DNA of 64,000 nucleotides from Hippopus hippopus (GCA_946811185.2 OX328096.1:19843881-19907880); one strand, 5' to 3'; numbered from the stretch's first letter, positions 22,201-34,012 are shown. The notes: a model not told the origin generated them from the letters alone. Numbers and translations are program-made.

Positions 22201-22590
22201 TGGTTCCTCACAGGAATTTCAGGATTAATTCACACCCAACCCTTTCCATACAAAATCAATAATTTAGAGGCGCGTTCAAATTGTTTCGATCGTTGACAAT
22301 GCCATTGCATTGTTAGAAGCCCTGTTCATTCTAATGTGATGTTATATAGCATTGATTTGAAAATAGTCCTTTATACGAGAAAACAATTAAAAGGTCTCTG
22401 TTACCGACAGCACTTGCCTGGGATATAGAAAAAATATTGCTAGACAATGAAAAAAAACTAGCTATAGACCACCTTTCAAAATATTGTGACAAAAGTGGAA
22501 GTTGCTCGTAACGAAATATTTCTCCCTTTGTAGATTTTTTAAAATTGAATTCATGTCTTATACCTTAATTTTCGTGATGATTCATATTTC

Positions 22591-22792
22591 TTAACCCTTA
22601 GGCTGCCAAGGACCTTTGGCGAACAGTGTAGATCAAGATCAGAGTGCACAAAACGTGCAGTCTGATCTTGGACCTACACTGTCCCATAAGGAGATATCTT
22701 TCCCAAGAAAATACCATTGAATTAGCAGAATTTGGGTTTTTTACTACCGCCTTGAAGGTTTCATTTCACTTATTTAGCAGGATATCGGTTAA
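22591..22792 (+). mobile_element. Family C MITE
   Basis: TTAACCCTTAGGCTGCCAAG at left and TTTAGCAGGATATCGGTTAA at right. The hairpin has one mismatch (GAGTGCAC). CGACTCACT is deleted from the left part. Confidence 0.9.
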
Positions 22793-23189
22793 TCGAAGCT
22801 GTTAACTATATTTTTTCGGGGGGGGGGGGGAGGGGGGGAGTGTATTGAGTTAACCCTGTATCAAACAATCAGTCCTCGAGAAAGAAGGCTTTAGAAAACG
22901 CTACATTTGTTTCAGGGAGTAAGGGGTTAACGGAAGGGTTATCGTCGAATTTCTTATCGATCATTTCTTGTTCTGTAAAAAAAACGTCTCTAAAAGCGGT
23001 CGCACGCATTAAAGTTTCAATTAATCAAAATACCTAATTAGGAACTGTTTCGACTGATTTAGCTTTCCAATTTACATATAGATTAATTCTTTACCGAGGA
23101 ATGTTACAAGGTTTCATTCATCTACATGTATATAGCCTTGTTGTGGCACGTATCCTGTATTTAGGACGGGTAGAAAGAACTGCAGAATT

Positions 23190-23345
23190 ATGTAAAACGA
23201 CAGATGTAATATTGCTAAAATGATGGAACTTTTCCTTTAAAGGTTTGAAAACATAGTGGGAAAAGGAAAAAATGCTGGTTACCAGCATTTTCTCCTTTTC
23301 CCAAAATATTTTCAAAATTCCTTTTGGACAGGGTAGTGAAAAACG
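23190..23345 (+). mobile_element. Family A fragment ahead of the FOXJ1 acceptor
   Basis: From AAAACGACAGATGTAATATTG through a complete hairpin (loop GCTGGTTACCAGC) to GGGTAGTGAAAAACGACG. A possible detached left end, TTAATTCTTTACC, lies at 23084-23096. Confidence 0.8.
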
Positions 23346-23395
23346 ACGTTGTTTAAAAAATGTATAAATTTAGTCTAAGATGAATTTTATTGTAA

Positions 23396-24274
<879 letters not shown>

Positions 24275-24428
24275 TTGTAGGCGTGAGTCAGGGCGGTGTT
24301 TTATGACGGGAGTACTTCTGTACCTTATTACACCTTGAAACAAAAATTGAATCAAACGAGTTTGGAAATATCCTTGTAAATTATGGATATTTAATAGGAA
24401 ATAAGGATTTAATACATCTATATACGTA

Positions 24429-24495
24429 GAAAACAATTTGGGGAGAGGAGAAATTGCTCGTAACGAGCAATTTCTCCTCTACCCAAATTGTTTTC
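24429..24495. mobile_element. Variant family A hairpin 155 bp past the FOXJ1 stop
   Basis: A 67 bp inverted repeat with one stem mismatch. Left arm GAAAACAATTTGGGGAGAGG, apex GCTCGTAACGAGC. Compared with ordinary family A, the changes occur on both arms together. If the 3' UTR extends this far it would be carried in the FOXJ1 mRNA. Confidence 0.85.
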
Positions 24496-25417
24496 CAAAC
24501 GGTTCGGTGTAAAACACACACACAAAAAAAGAGATCCGTCTTGCTCTTTTTTTTATGTTCAATAGCAAAGACTTTATCAAGTTTTAGGTCAAGTAACCTA
24601 CTTGAACCAATTTCATTTTCACCTCCTTATAGACACATCTTTAGTGTCTTGCAGCAAAGCACTTCCTTTCAAAGTTTTCTCCTATATCGTCTATTCATTT
24701 TTCTAATGGATGTTTTCAATGACTTTTGATACAAACATGTTTCAGGGTGTGACGAGAAAACAGATCTATACCGCCTCTAAATGCAAGCCCTGGACAGCAC
24801 AAATAACCAGTAAAGCTGCCTTAGAAATACTAATAATTGCTAGTGAATAGTCTAATATAACATAGCCATCTATGGGTACTTTGAGAGGGTTTGTCTAATA
24901 CCCAGATCAACTCATTTCGAAACGCCCATGACTAGATGTAGCAATAGATTACAGTGTCTAATGTTTTTGCATGCAAACATAGACTTTCTTCTGCAAAAAA
25001 CTAGGAGCATTTGTATTGGAAGTCGGTGTATCTCATATTTTGCATACATTGACTGCCTCAGTGGATACAGTTGATCTACCATCTAAAGACCATTAGATAT
25101 AGTACTATGTTATTACCTCATCTTTTCATTACCATTTCATCTTATCATGTGATGTTAACAGAGAGAGAGAGAGAGAGAGATATCTGTTGCGGATTTGTGA
25201 GCCCATTAGGGTTACCTTTGCCATTCACATAGTCATGTGTGTCAGAGTGTACAAATTGGTAGAAAAAACGAATTTTAGTTCTGGTGTTACAATAACTGGG
25301 AGAAAGGGATCAAGATTCTATTTATAAACGTCGAATTAGGATGGGGCTTAAGTTAAGAATTCAGAGTTATATATGTAGCTATTAAAGTTATACCAATTAT
25401 TGACGAAAAACAATGAT
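24496..25417. other. Non-coding downstream region of FOXJ1
   Basis: No repeat family recognised. A (GA)n run is at 25161-25179. Open frames here lack coding character. It may hold FOXJ1 3' UTR or unique spacer. Confidence 0.4.
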
Positions 25418-25620
25418 TTAACTCTTTCCAGAATAACATTTTTTTAACTCGTCCTAATTGAAAGCAATAATAGACAACAAATAAAATGTCAATGAATGGG
25501 TAGAAAATATTGTGGGAAAAGGAGAAAATGCTGGCTGCCAGCATTTTCTTTTTTTTCACAATATTTTCTATGATTTTTTTTTTTTAGTCGTTAAATCAAA
25601 GAATTAATTGGTAAAGGGTT
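25418..25620 (+). mobile_element. Family A MITE
   Basis: TTAACTCTTTCCAGAATAAC at left, loop GCTGGCTGCCAGC with matching changes on both sides. Right end AATTGGTAAAGGGTT. Confidence 0.85.
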
Positions 25621-26135
25621 TTTTCATAATACATGTATACCTATCAAATTTAAAGTCTATGAACATAAACCTCTCCGTTCTCCAACAAAACGTATATGGC
25701 GTCCATATTTCTGCAATTGAACCTTAGATAATTATGTAAACACACTGTGTACATGTGGTAAACATTTAATGACATGACCTTGTAGTAACATTTGTGTCCA
25801 AGGTCATTCTTAATACAAAGACAAATAATGTTGAACTCAGGGTTAAAAGGTCAGAATAATCTGTTTGCGAAATAATTTCAGGTAGATCTAAGTAGTATTC
25901 AGAATAACAGAGCTCTTTAAAACCATTTTATTAAACCCATTTTCTAATATAAACCGACCCTTTAAACATTTCATTAAAAAAAAAAAAGATCTAGATCTAG
26001 AATTTTGCTGTCGTAAAAAACAATTCCTATTTATCAACTGATACTTCTATCAATTTTTTTACTGGGAGTGCTGATGAAATATTTTATCAAACAGATAAAT
26101 GAGAAATTGCTCATCCTGAGACAGTTTCCTGTTTC
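25621..26135. other. Spacer, no gene seen
   Basis: AT-rich; AGATCTAGATCTAG tandem near 25987-26001. Nothing else recognised. Confidence 0.4.
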
Positions 26136-26315
26136 TTAATCCTTAAACTGCTACATAAAGTAATTTAAGTTTTTAAGCCAGTATAAAAATCTTAGTTTTT
26201 TTTAAATCTCTATTTAAGTCTCTTTTTGGCAAAGGAAAAAATCCCTTGATATCAGACACAAGGTCTGCACTGTCCACAAGAGTGCATAGAGTCAGCTTAG
26301 CATTATCAGAGTGAA
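26136..26315 (-). mobile_element. Family C element with collapsed hairpin
   Basis: TTAATCCTTAAACTGCTACA at left and GAGTCAGCTTAGCATTAT at right. Between them only TATCAGACACAAGGTCTGCA remains of the ~65 bp stem. Confidence 0.6.
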
Positions 26316-26323
26316 GATATAAA

Positions 26324-26585
26324 TGAGCCACTCTCTGGCAAAAGAGGGCTTATTGCATCTTCGTGATGCATGATACCAAGCAAATCATCACAGTATTATA
26401 GATCCCTGAAATCCGTTTTGTATAACAACCTACTGAATCATGAGGTACATTGGTCCTTCGAGATGCAGAAAATTGCGCAAAAGCAAAAGGTTTCGGCTCA
26501 GGTCAGCCTGCGCGAAATGCGCAGGCTGACCTGAGGCGATACTTTTTGCAATTGCATTAAACCCCCTTTCTACAGAGCATGGCTC
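26324..26585 (-). mobile_element. Family B MITE
   Basis: GAGCCACTCTCTGGCAAAAG to TACAGAGCATGGCTC. Hairpin CAGGTCAGCCTGCGCGAAAT with matching right arm. Confidence 0.9.
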
Positions 26586-26935
26586 GTTTATGTGTTTTTT
26601 TTTCACCTCTTTGCAGATAAAAGGGTAAAAATATTTCTGGTTTGGATTATCAAAGGTAAAAAAGAGTAGCTTCAATACACATTTGTATAAGATCGAAGAT
26701 CGATAACAAGTTGAGGTGTATTTGCTTACAGAATGCCTGTGTTGAACCATTAAGTAAATATGGTTTTGAAGTGCTAGATGTACTTATACTCCGTTATACT
26801 TTATGGGTGGGGGACTGAATAGTTCACAATGACAAAACATTTTAGAGTTAACTCTCATAGTATTTCTCAACAACCATCTCAACTCCAAAACAAAACAAAA
26901 AAAAATCTCTTTGGATAGCTTGTGTTGGAATTTCC

Positions 26936-27090
26936 TTTTTCGGCGTAGCTCAATGTGCTGGCTTTTGACCTATTTTTTGGCACTGATAACAAATGAAAAA
27001 TTAGAAATTTGTGACTGGTCAAAAATGTAGACATGTTTATTCTAAGGGCCCCTGTCTATTTGCAAGCAAATTTATGCTCTCTATCTTTTT
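26936..27090 (+). mobile_element. Family H MITE
   Basis: TTCGGCGTAGCTCAATGTGC, TTTTGACCTATTTTTTGGCA, ATTTGTGACTGGTCAAAAAT, ending at TGCTCTCTATC. Other copies end TTACGCCGTC, so the termini are short inverted repeats (CGGCGTA / TACGCCG). Confidence 0.75.
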
Positions 27091-27211
27091 AAAAGATGTT
27101 TCTTGTTTAAAATGGGACTTCGAATATTGAGTCAGAAGCATTTTCTGATCGCCATTATAAAAGTAGCACGATTAAGTCTTCAGCAGACGAGAAAGACCCT
27201 TTTGAAAACAA

Positions 27212-27391
27212 TCTCAGACGACAAATTAGATGTGACTCAAATAGCTGGACCTACCTTTGAAAGAGTACAAAACATTGTGAGAGGAGAAGAAAATGATGTT
27301 CTACAGTATTTTCTCCTTTTGCCCACAGTACTTTACAAAGCCCTGTTGCTGAGGGTCGTCAGAACTCTAAACTATTTAGTAAAGGATTTAA
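27212..27391 (+). mobile_element. Family A MITE lacking its outer left end
   Basis: Begins at CTCAGACGACAAATTAG; hairpin apex mutated to GATGTTCTACAG. Right end TTTAGTAAAGGATTTAA. Confidence 0.75.
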
Positions 27392-27396
27392 CGCTT

Positions 27397-27652
27397 GAGC
27401 CATACTCTATGAAATTGGGGTTTAATGCATCTGCAAAAAGTGTCGAGTCATGTCTGCCTGTTTATTCCATGCAGGCTGAGATGGGTCGAAGCTTTTTGCT
27501 ATTCATAAATTTTCTGCATGTCGAGGGACCATCCTACCTCCAGATCCAGTCGATTGTTAGACAAAATGGATTTTATGGATCCATAATTATTTGGTGACTT
27601 GCATGGTATAGTGTATTATTGAGATGCATTAGCCCCCTTTTGTCAGAGCATG
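27397..27652 (+). mobile_element. Family B MITE
   Basis: GAGCCATACTCTATGAAATT to TTTTGTCAGAGCATGA. The hairpin arms have drifted (GTCTGCCTGTTTATTCCATG). Begins 5 bp after the A copy. Confidence 0.8.
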
Positions 27653-27655
27653 ATT

Positions 27656-27975
27656 TACTTAAGAAATAATCTTCTATCGTGGTTTATCGTTCAATAAACC
27701 ACGGTTGTGAGTTATGAGGCGCAATAAATAAACCACGATAGAAAGAAGATTATTTCGATTCTAACATGACCAACTCTTAATGAAAGGAAAACAAGTTCAT
27801 ACCTAGTGTAAAAACGCGGATGCAGATTATATTCCGTTGAATAACTTACTTACTTTATACAGAATGACGTCACTCTATATAGAATGACGTAGATTTTGAG
27901 AACCTGAGATTTTACCACGCTTTCGTTGCACTGCGTTTATAGAGGCGAATTCACGTGTCATGCTAGAATTATTTT
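27656..27975. mobile_element. Family J element with fold-back terminus
   Basis: Arms AATAATCTTCTATCGTGGTT and its complement near 27739-27765 flank a short interior. The unique side continues through GACGTCACTCTATATAGAAT to about 27970. An inverted, larger copy is at 63490-63870. Confidence 0.75.
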
Positions 27976-28384
27976 TGACTTATAGGCCTGTATCCCTTAT
28001 AAAGTAGATCTACTTGTGCAAATGATTTTATTGCCAGTTTCATTTTTACGTTGAATGCTTGCTTGAGTTGTTGTTGTTGTTCTTGTTGTTGTTGTAAAGA
28101 TATATAGTATTATGAAATCCGTCCTTATCATATTCCGTCCAAAATATAGAAACCGTCCAAGGTTTTATTTTTTATTTATATAATTTATGTAGAAATGTAT
28201 ATATTACAAACAACTGAAGTATCATTTATGAACTCAGTGTATACGAAATATGCAAACACGATAGAAAATAATATATTTTGTTCGTATATATTCCTGTACA
28301 TAAAAAATAAGTTAATTTATTTATCTATAACAATAACTGTCTGTGATGTGCAATGCGTGATTTTTTCTCCTGTCCAAATTTTTC
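27976..28384. other. AT-rich spacer, no gene seen
   Basis: Contains a TTG repeat (28068-28095). No coding or repeat family recognised. Confidence 0.4.
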
Positions 28385-28605
28385 TTAACTCTTTGCCAGA
28401 CGACATAATCTTCGACTGGTCTAAATTGAGAGCATTTGCAGACGACGATTTAGATAATAATAGGATTTGATCTTGAAAGCGTAAAAATCATAGTGGAAAA
28501 AGGAGAAAATGCTGGTTACCAGCATTTTGTCCTATTCCCACATTAAAAAAAAAAAAGCCTTCCATAGGATCCTTAAAACTCACGATTCTTTTGGCAAAGA
28601 GTTAA
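28385..28605 (+). mobile_element. Family A MITE
   Basis: TTAACTCTTTGCCAGACGAC to TTGGCAAAGAGTTAA. Hairpin left arm good, right arm reads CAGCATTTTGTCCTATTCCC. Poly-A insertion after it. Confidence 0.9.
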
Positions 28606-29189
28606 TCGATTTATTTTTGATTGAAAGGTCTACATTTGCTTTGTGACACATATGGCATGCTCTGACTAAATTTTATGGTTTTCTAAGACACTTAAATGTA
28701 CTAGGCATACTTAAACCTCGGTAAGTAGAGCTAATGCTATCGTGAGTTCACATGTTAATCCCTCTTTGTTTACTCAAACCTTACTCGCTGGCAATTTGAC
28801 CGCCGAAAAGTTTTCATAAGTATCCATGAGATGCAAAAGCGACTCTAAAGTCATGTTTCAGTTGAAAACTCTTCAAGATGGAGTATTGTTTTGATGTCTA
28901 CTGGGATTTAATTACTCTAATTTTAAATCATGTTGCTATAATTAGACTACGGGAAATCCTTTTGCGTATAGAATTTTGTAACGTGTCAACCCATTGGTCT
29001 ACAGTTCCGTAATAAGTCACGAAGGAACCAATGGAAAAGCTCATTTGTTGATCACGTGACCGAGATTTTTAAGTCAAGTATCTCACGGGTATAGACATGA
29101 AGTGTACAGCTACGCTTAATTGGTCCGTTACAAATTCTTTCTGATTGACAAGACTAAATGTTCTCGTTTGTTCATTCATTGATGTCAAC
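28606..29189. other. Single-copy-looking spacer, no gene seen
   Basis: No recognisable coding region or repeat family. Confidence 0.4.
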
Positions 29190-29418
29190 TTAACTGTTTA
29201 TCAGATGACAAATTTTAGACCCGGTTTATACTTGTAACTTTTGCAAGCGACAAAAAAAAATGTGGCTAAAAGTATTGTATTTGTTTCTGAAAGGTTAGAA
29301 AACATTTTAGGGAAAAGAAGAAAATGCTGGTTACCATCATTTTCTCCTCTGCTAAAAACGTTTTCAATAGCTGTCTTTTTCAAGGTCGTAAAAAGTCGGA
29401 TTACGTTATAATTGTTAA
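29190..29418 (+). mobile_element. Family A MITE, diverged
   Basis: TTAACTGTTTATCAGATGAC to ATAATTGTTAA. Hairpin GAAGAAAATGCTGGTTACCA with TCATTTTCTCC. Confidence 0.8.
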
Positions 29419-29490
29419 ATTATTTGCAGCAGACGACTTGACAAAAAAAAAAAACCGCCTGTAAAACATGGATAATTAACTTTATTCTTG

Positions 29491-29638
29491 TTCAACTCTG
29501 TGCCAGACAACAAAGTTTTTGACTGGTCCAAATTTAAAGCACTTGCAGGAAACAATATAATTTTGGCTTATCCTGGTTACCAGCATTTTCTCCTATTCCC
29601 ATATCTTTTGAGGTCATTAAAACACGGCATTATATACC
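29491..29638 (+). mobile_element. Family A MITE with left hairpin arm deleted
   Basis: CAACTCTGTGCCAGACAAC at left; sequence passes from ATTTTGGCTTATCC directly to the apex GGTTACCAGCATTTTCTCC. A variant GCTCGT-type hairpin remnant follows at about 29645-29710. Confidence 0.75.
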
Positions 29639-30024
29639 TGGGAAACGGTGAAAACACTATGGCTAAAGGAGACATTCGTCGTTAGGGGCTATTTCTCCTT
29701 CTGCCACACTGATGTTAAAATTGGTATGCTATGTGACAAGGAAAGTCGACTGCACCTGGTGCATTGTGTCAAGAAAATTTGAACACGCTTCAAAAAAGAA
29801 AAAAAAAAGGACATGCGATGAAACACTGAGGCTGATGAAGTCGCTGTAGCTGTTTCTTTTTATGCAAATGTGTTGATCAAGATCGGTTCAGAGTTGCTCT
29901 ATGTTTGTATACCATAGATTTATTTCGATGTACAATGTTCTTTTCTTGAATATTGATTGATTGAAATAAAATAAAAGAACTGAAAATTCGCATTCATTTA
30001 TTTGGTATTATTCTTATTATTATT

Positions 30025-30056
30025 ATTATTAGTAGTAGTAGTAGTAGTAGTAGTAT
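30025..30056. repeat. (ATT)n/(AGT)n microsatellite
   Basis: ATT units followed by about nine AGT units. Confidence 0.9.
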
Positions 30057-30057
30057 T

Positions 30058-30276
30058 TCCTTATCAGACGAACAAAATTTTGGAATTGTCCAAACTGATA
30101 GCATTTGCAGACCACAAAAAAGTTGCTGTTGGTCAAACAATTGAGTTTATCTTTGAAAGGTTAGAAAACATGGTGTGAGATGGAGAAAATACTGATTAAA
30201 ATGTTGCTTATCAACATTTTCTCCTTCTCATAAACTGTCTGATGTTAAAACTCGAGATTGTGCGTTTAAGGGTTAA
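30058..30276 (+). mobile_element. Family A MITE
   Basis: CTTATCAGACGAACAAAATT at left; hairpin apex duplicated (ATTAAAATGTTGCTTATCAAC). Right end GTGCGTTTAAGGGTTAA. Confidence 0.8.
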
Positions 30277-30489
30277 CTTTTAAATTGCCGATGACAATGG
30301 AGGTTTTTGTCGGATAAAAAAAGGAACAACATATAACATTTCCAAATATACAGTAAAGGTCTTAGTTTCCGATATGTTCCCTCTGTTAGTTTCACACCAA
30401 CGTCTCTCCCTTACTGTCTCTCACGAACAGTGTTTCAGTCCCAGTCTCATCATACATTTTCACAATTTCAATCTCACTTTCTCTCTCTG

Positions 30490-30572
30490 GATTTTTCTCT
30501 CCTCCTCCTCCTCTTCTTCTTATTCTTCGTCTTCTTCCTTTTCTGCTTCTTCTTCCTCGTCCTCCTCTTGTA
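30490..30572. repeat. (TCC)n/(TTC)n pyrimidine-rich repeat
   Basis: Imperfect trinucleotide repeat; the Ser-rich frame through it is low complexity. Confidence 0.9.
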
Positions 30573-30790
30573 ATGAAGAAGAACATTGTTGTTTTATTGG
30601 AATAAAAGAGGTAAGACATCAAACATGTTCTTCCACTGCAGTCAATTCCAAACAAGAAAATCGATTTCCCCCCAATTATCAGTTACTCTAATGCAAGTTA
30701 CATGAGCAAGCCACTCCAAAGGTCAAGGCAAAAGTACTGCTGAGTCAGGCTAAATAAGGTTCTCGTAGTTTGAATCAGCTTACCACCCAA

Positions 30791-30963
30791 TCAATCCTTA
30801 GACTGCTGAGCGCGACTCACTGACCATTAGCAGACAGCATAGATCTTGGATCTATACTGTCCGATAAGGTGGTATCTTTCTTCCCAAATACCTTTAAAAT
30901 AGGAAAATCTGGGTTTTTTACTATCAGCTTGAAAGTTTCATTTCTTTTATTAATCAGGGTAAA
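30791..30963 (+). mobile_element. Family C MITE with hairpin deleted
   Basis: AATCCTTAGACTGCTGAGCG and CGACTCACTGACCATTAGCA are normal, then AGCATAGATC is joined straight to TTGGATCTATACTGTCCG: the inner ~35 bp of the hairpin are gone. The right part is normal to AATCAGGGTAAAG. Confidence 0.85.
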
Positions 30964-31190
30964 GCCTGTATCACACATCCCGAGTTTTAACGACCCTAGG
31001 GAGGAAGGATTTTGAAAACATTGTGAGAAAAGGAGTAAATGTTGGCAACCGGCATTTTCTTTTCTGACACACAATGTTTTCTACCCTCCAAAAACAAATT
31101 TCAATCTTTAGGCACATTTATATTGTCGTCTGCAAATGCTTTCAGTTTGGACATGTCTAAAATATTGTCGTTTGCAAAACTGGTATTTAA
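30961..31190 (-). mobile_element. Family A MITE
   Basis: TAAAGCCTGTATCACACATCCC at left, hairpin apex GTTGGCAACCGGC. Right end TTGTCGTTTGCAAAACTGG. Confidence 0.8.
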
Positions 31191-31206
31191 ATAGATGACT
31201 TTAAAA

Positions 31207-31333
31207 CCTTTTCCCACAATGTTTTAGCATTTCTAGGATTCATATCGTCATATGAGTCATATTTTATTTGTCGTCTGCCTTTGCTTTCAGTTTGGACGAG
31301 TCTAAAATTGTGTCGTTTGGCAAGAAGTTCAAA
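31207..31333 (-). mobile_element. Family A half-element
   Basis: Only the part from the right hairpin arm outward: CCTTTTCCCACAATGTTTTA to GTCGTTTGGCAAGAAGTTCAA. Confidence 0.75.
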
Positions 31334-31365
31334 CGAAGTTCAATGGTCCAATAATAGCTTTAAAA

Positions 31366-31470
31366 ATGCTGCTGCTGCCGCTGCTGCTGCTGATGATGAT
31401 GATGATGATAATGGTGATGATAACAAGGACGATGATGATAATGCTGCTGCTGGTGATGATGATGATCTTC
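31366..31470. repeat. (GCT)n/(GAT)n microsatellite
   Basis: Mixed GCT and GAT triplets; the poly-Ala/poly-Asp frame is low complexity. Confidence 0.9.
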
Positions 31471-31794
31471 ATGGTTCCGGGGAGAAAATTCTGAATACTT
31501 ATTCAAAACAACGAAAATGCACAGAGAAAGTGTCGCAGTGTACCTTGATACATTAAAGTTGCTTCTCGCATGACATTAAGTCAAGTCAGATCCTGTTTAA
31601 AAGGTTCAATTCCATGACAAAAGCAAAAAGACACGTATTACTTTTTCAATAAATGAAGGATAAACATATGTGCAATGTCTTTACAACGGGGATTTGTTTA
31701 CGATTATAACAATGAAATCAATTTAACAACATTAGTTTGTTACAAAGCTATGCCATTCCCTTTTAGTCGTTTCAGGTCGGATTATCCTTAGCAC

Positions 31795-31985
31795 AACCTT
31801 TAAATCCTTTCAGCGCTTTAGGGCAAAAAAATGGGTTTGTGGACGGCATAGATCAAGATCAGACTGCACATAACGTGCAGTCTGATCTTGGATCTATACC
31901 ATCCGCTTGTTTAGTCAAGCCTATGCGATAAAAATCTAAGTATTAGAGGATTTTACTTACTGCCGTTGGAAAATGTCGAGTAGTA
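31795..31985 (+). mobile_element. Family C' MITE
   Basis: CCTTTCAGCGCTTTAGGGCA, then a near-perfect hairpin GGCATAGATCAAGATCAGAC with complement, apex CATAACGTG. GTTTAGTCAAGCC then TACTGCCGTTGGAAAATGTC. Confidence 0.85.
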
Positions 31986-32321
31986 CAGCGATCGAGTACA
32001 GGCAAGTATGCACGAATGACAATGGCAAATTCCTTTTTTTTTATTGTTTTATAGTGTTGCAATATCATACCGTAGAAACCAACAAAGCAAAGCAATTTCC
32101 AATTTTCATTATTTCAAAATTCCACAACTCTTTCCAAACAACGTGCTATTTAGACCGTAACCTAAGTTCAACTGAACCTTATTGATAAAAAAAAAAACAA
32201 ACACTAAATAAAAACTAAATCTGACAATAAACATCAAAGCGAATGCAATCTAACAAAAAGCAAGCCAAGTCGAGTACCATACAAACATACAGCAACCAGA
32301 AATGATATCTCTAGCCCAGAG

Positions 32322-32354
32322 TCCGTATTCACCAACCATTCTTAAGAAGGTTCT
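32322..32354. mobile_element. Family E left-end stub
   Basis: GTCCGTATTCACCAACCATTC then TTAAGAAGGTTCTC, cut where a family C half-element starts. Confidence 0.75.
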
Positions 32355-32495
32355 CAGAACGTGCAGTCTGATCTTGGATCTACACTGTCCGTTAAGGAGA
32401 TAGTTTTCTCCAAAAATATAATTTTGAAATAACATTATTCAGGGTTTTACAATCGGCTTAAAAGTTTTATTTAATTTATTATACAGGATAAAAGT
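32355..32495 (+). mobile_element. Family C half-element beginning at its hairpin apex
   Basis: Starts CAGAACGTGCAGTCTGATC, exactly at the loop of the stem, and runs through AAGGAGATAGTTTTCTCC to TTATACAGGATAAAAGTTAA. The left half is missing. Confidence 0.8.
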
Positions 32496-32572
32496 TAATA
32501 CGTACATGTATTTGAGATAAACATTTTCCATTTCTCCGGAATAACAAAGATACTGCTATTTCAAGGCTGTTT

Positions 32573-32801
32573 TTAACTCATTACCACACGACAAAATTGT
32601 AGACTAGTCCAAATTGAAAGCATTTACAGACGACAAAATAAGTATGGCTCAAAAATTAAAATTTGTTTTGGGAAGGGTAGATAACATTGTGGGGAAAGGA
32701 GAAAATGCTGGTTACCAGCATTTTCTCCTTTTCCCACAATGTTTTCTAAAGGCTTCTTTCTCAGGGTCGTCAAAAGTAGGGATTGTGTGGTAAAGGGTTA
32801 A
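32573..32801 (+). mobile_element. Family A MITE, prototype copy
   Basis: TTAA on both ends. Left end CTCATTACCACACGACAAAA, GACAAAATTGTAGACTAGTCC, ATTTACAGACGACAAAATAAG. The hairpin arms are perfect for about 32 bp around GCTGGTTACCAGC. Right end CAGGGTCGTC...GATTGTGTGG TAAAGGG TTAA. About 229 bp, no coding capacity. TTAA target and CYCT start suggest mobilisation by a piggyBac-type transposase (inference). Confidence 0.92.
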
Positions 32802-32945
32802 CTCTTTCAGTGCCATTGGCAAAAACAATGGCTTTTGTAGGCGGCATAGATCAAGATCAGACTTTACAGAACTGGCAGTCTGATCTTGGATCTATACCGT
32901 CCTCTTGTTTAGTCAAGCCTGTAAGATAAACAGAGGTGGACGGCA
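32798..32945 (+). mobile_element. Family C' element sharing TTAA with the A copy
   Basis: TTAACTCTTTCAGTGCCATTG; hairpin with two mismatches (ACTTTACAGAACTGGCAGT). GTTTAGTCAAGCCTGTAAG, then sequence leaves the family. Confidence 0.8.
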
Positions 32946-33091
32946 AATCTTGCCACCAGAGGGAGCCTCTGAGAACGGCGAATCGATAATATTTTAAACA
33001 ATATTATTAAACCAGCGATTACGTAATCGCTGTTTTAAAAAAAATCTTTCTGATTTTCATGTATGTAACAGAGTAAGCCGCTGTGCTCGGC

Positions 33092-33362
33092 TGGGGTCCC
33101 ACGTGGCTCAGTGGTAAATTGTAGAATTTGTGATTTGGAGGCCCCAGGTTCAATCCTCACTCGAAGCACTGGGAATTTGTTGGGAGTGTTCTTACGCAAG
33201 ATATCTCAGAGCCTTGGCAAAGTGCTGATGTTACCCAGGACACACATGTGATATGTAATATGTGATACGTTTCATGTATGAATATGTGAGCTGTCACCGT
33301 GATATGACTGAAATAATGTTAAAAGCAAGTGGTGTAACACACCATTCAATCAATCAATAAAG
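33092..33362 (+). mobile_element. tRNA-derived SINE
   Basis: Head with ACGTGGCTCAGTGGTAAAT (A box) and CCCAGGTTCAATCCTCA (B box). Body AAGCACTGGGAATTTG. Tail CGTGATATGACTGAAATAAT then TCAATCAATCAATAAA. Likely the same family as 18066-18300. Confidence 0.85.
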
Positions 33363-33589
33363 CGGACTCGGCTACTTATTTGGAACTCAAAAACGCAACA
33401 TCAATATATGATTCTGTGGTGGACTGTAAAGATGAAAGTGATGATGAATTATATATGGAAGTAAGTAACAGTTGGGGTAATTAAAACAATGTCTTTCACT
33501 TACGGAATCCAAAAGGGGCCACCCAAACCTCGCAAGTTTAGACCTGCGACAATAGTATTCTCGCATGTCAGTCATCTTATTAGAGTCGT

Positions 33590-33740
33590 GCTCTGTGAAA
33601 AGGGAGCTTGATGCATCTACAAAAAGTATCGATTAAGGCCAACCTTTGCAGTCTGCTCTTGTATAGTTAAGCATTTATGGGAGAAAAACCTGCCTGAGTT
33701 TCAGTGGATTGTATTCACAGTCGTAGAAAGAGGTCGAGTT
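33590..33740 (+). mobile_element. Chimera: left half of family B joined to right part of family C'
   Basis: Left: GTGCTCTGTGAAAAGGGAGC, TGCATCTACAAAAAGTATCG as in B. From the hairpin onward it reads TTTGCAGTCTGCTCTTGTAT, AGTTAAGC, GTTTCAGTGGATTGTATT, GGTCGAGTTTA, as in C'. The joint falls in the hairpin core common to both families. Confidence 0.65.
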
Positions 33741-33745
33741 TATTT

Positions 33746-34012
33746 GAGCCACACTCTTGCAAAAGGGGGCTTAATACATCTCCGTGATGCATGATACTAA
33801 GCAAGTCATCACACGATCATGGATCCATAAATTTCGTTTTGTCTAATAAACAACTGAATCATGAAGAAAACTGCTCCTTAGAGCTAAAGGAAATTGACCC
33901 ATAGCAAAAATTTTCGGCCCAGGTCAGCCTGTGCGAACTGAGCAGACTGACCTGGACGGTACTTTTTGCAAATGCATTAAGTCCCCTTTTCAAAGAGCAC
34001 ATGCCAATTTAT
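33746..34012 (-). mobile_element. Family B MITE
   Basis: GAGCCACACTCTTGCAAAAG to TTTTCAAAGAGCACATGCC. Hairpin CCAGGTCAGCCTGTGCGAAC, imperfect right arm. Confidence 0.85.

Noticed and set aside
27103..27597. A 164-codon frame
   Set aside because: It spans a family A and a family B MITE, and no domain is visible; chance open frame through repeats.
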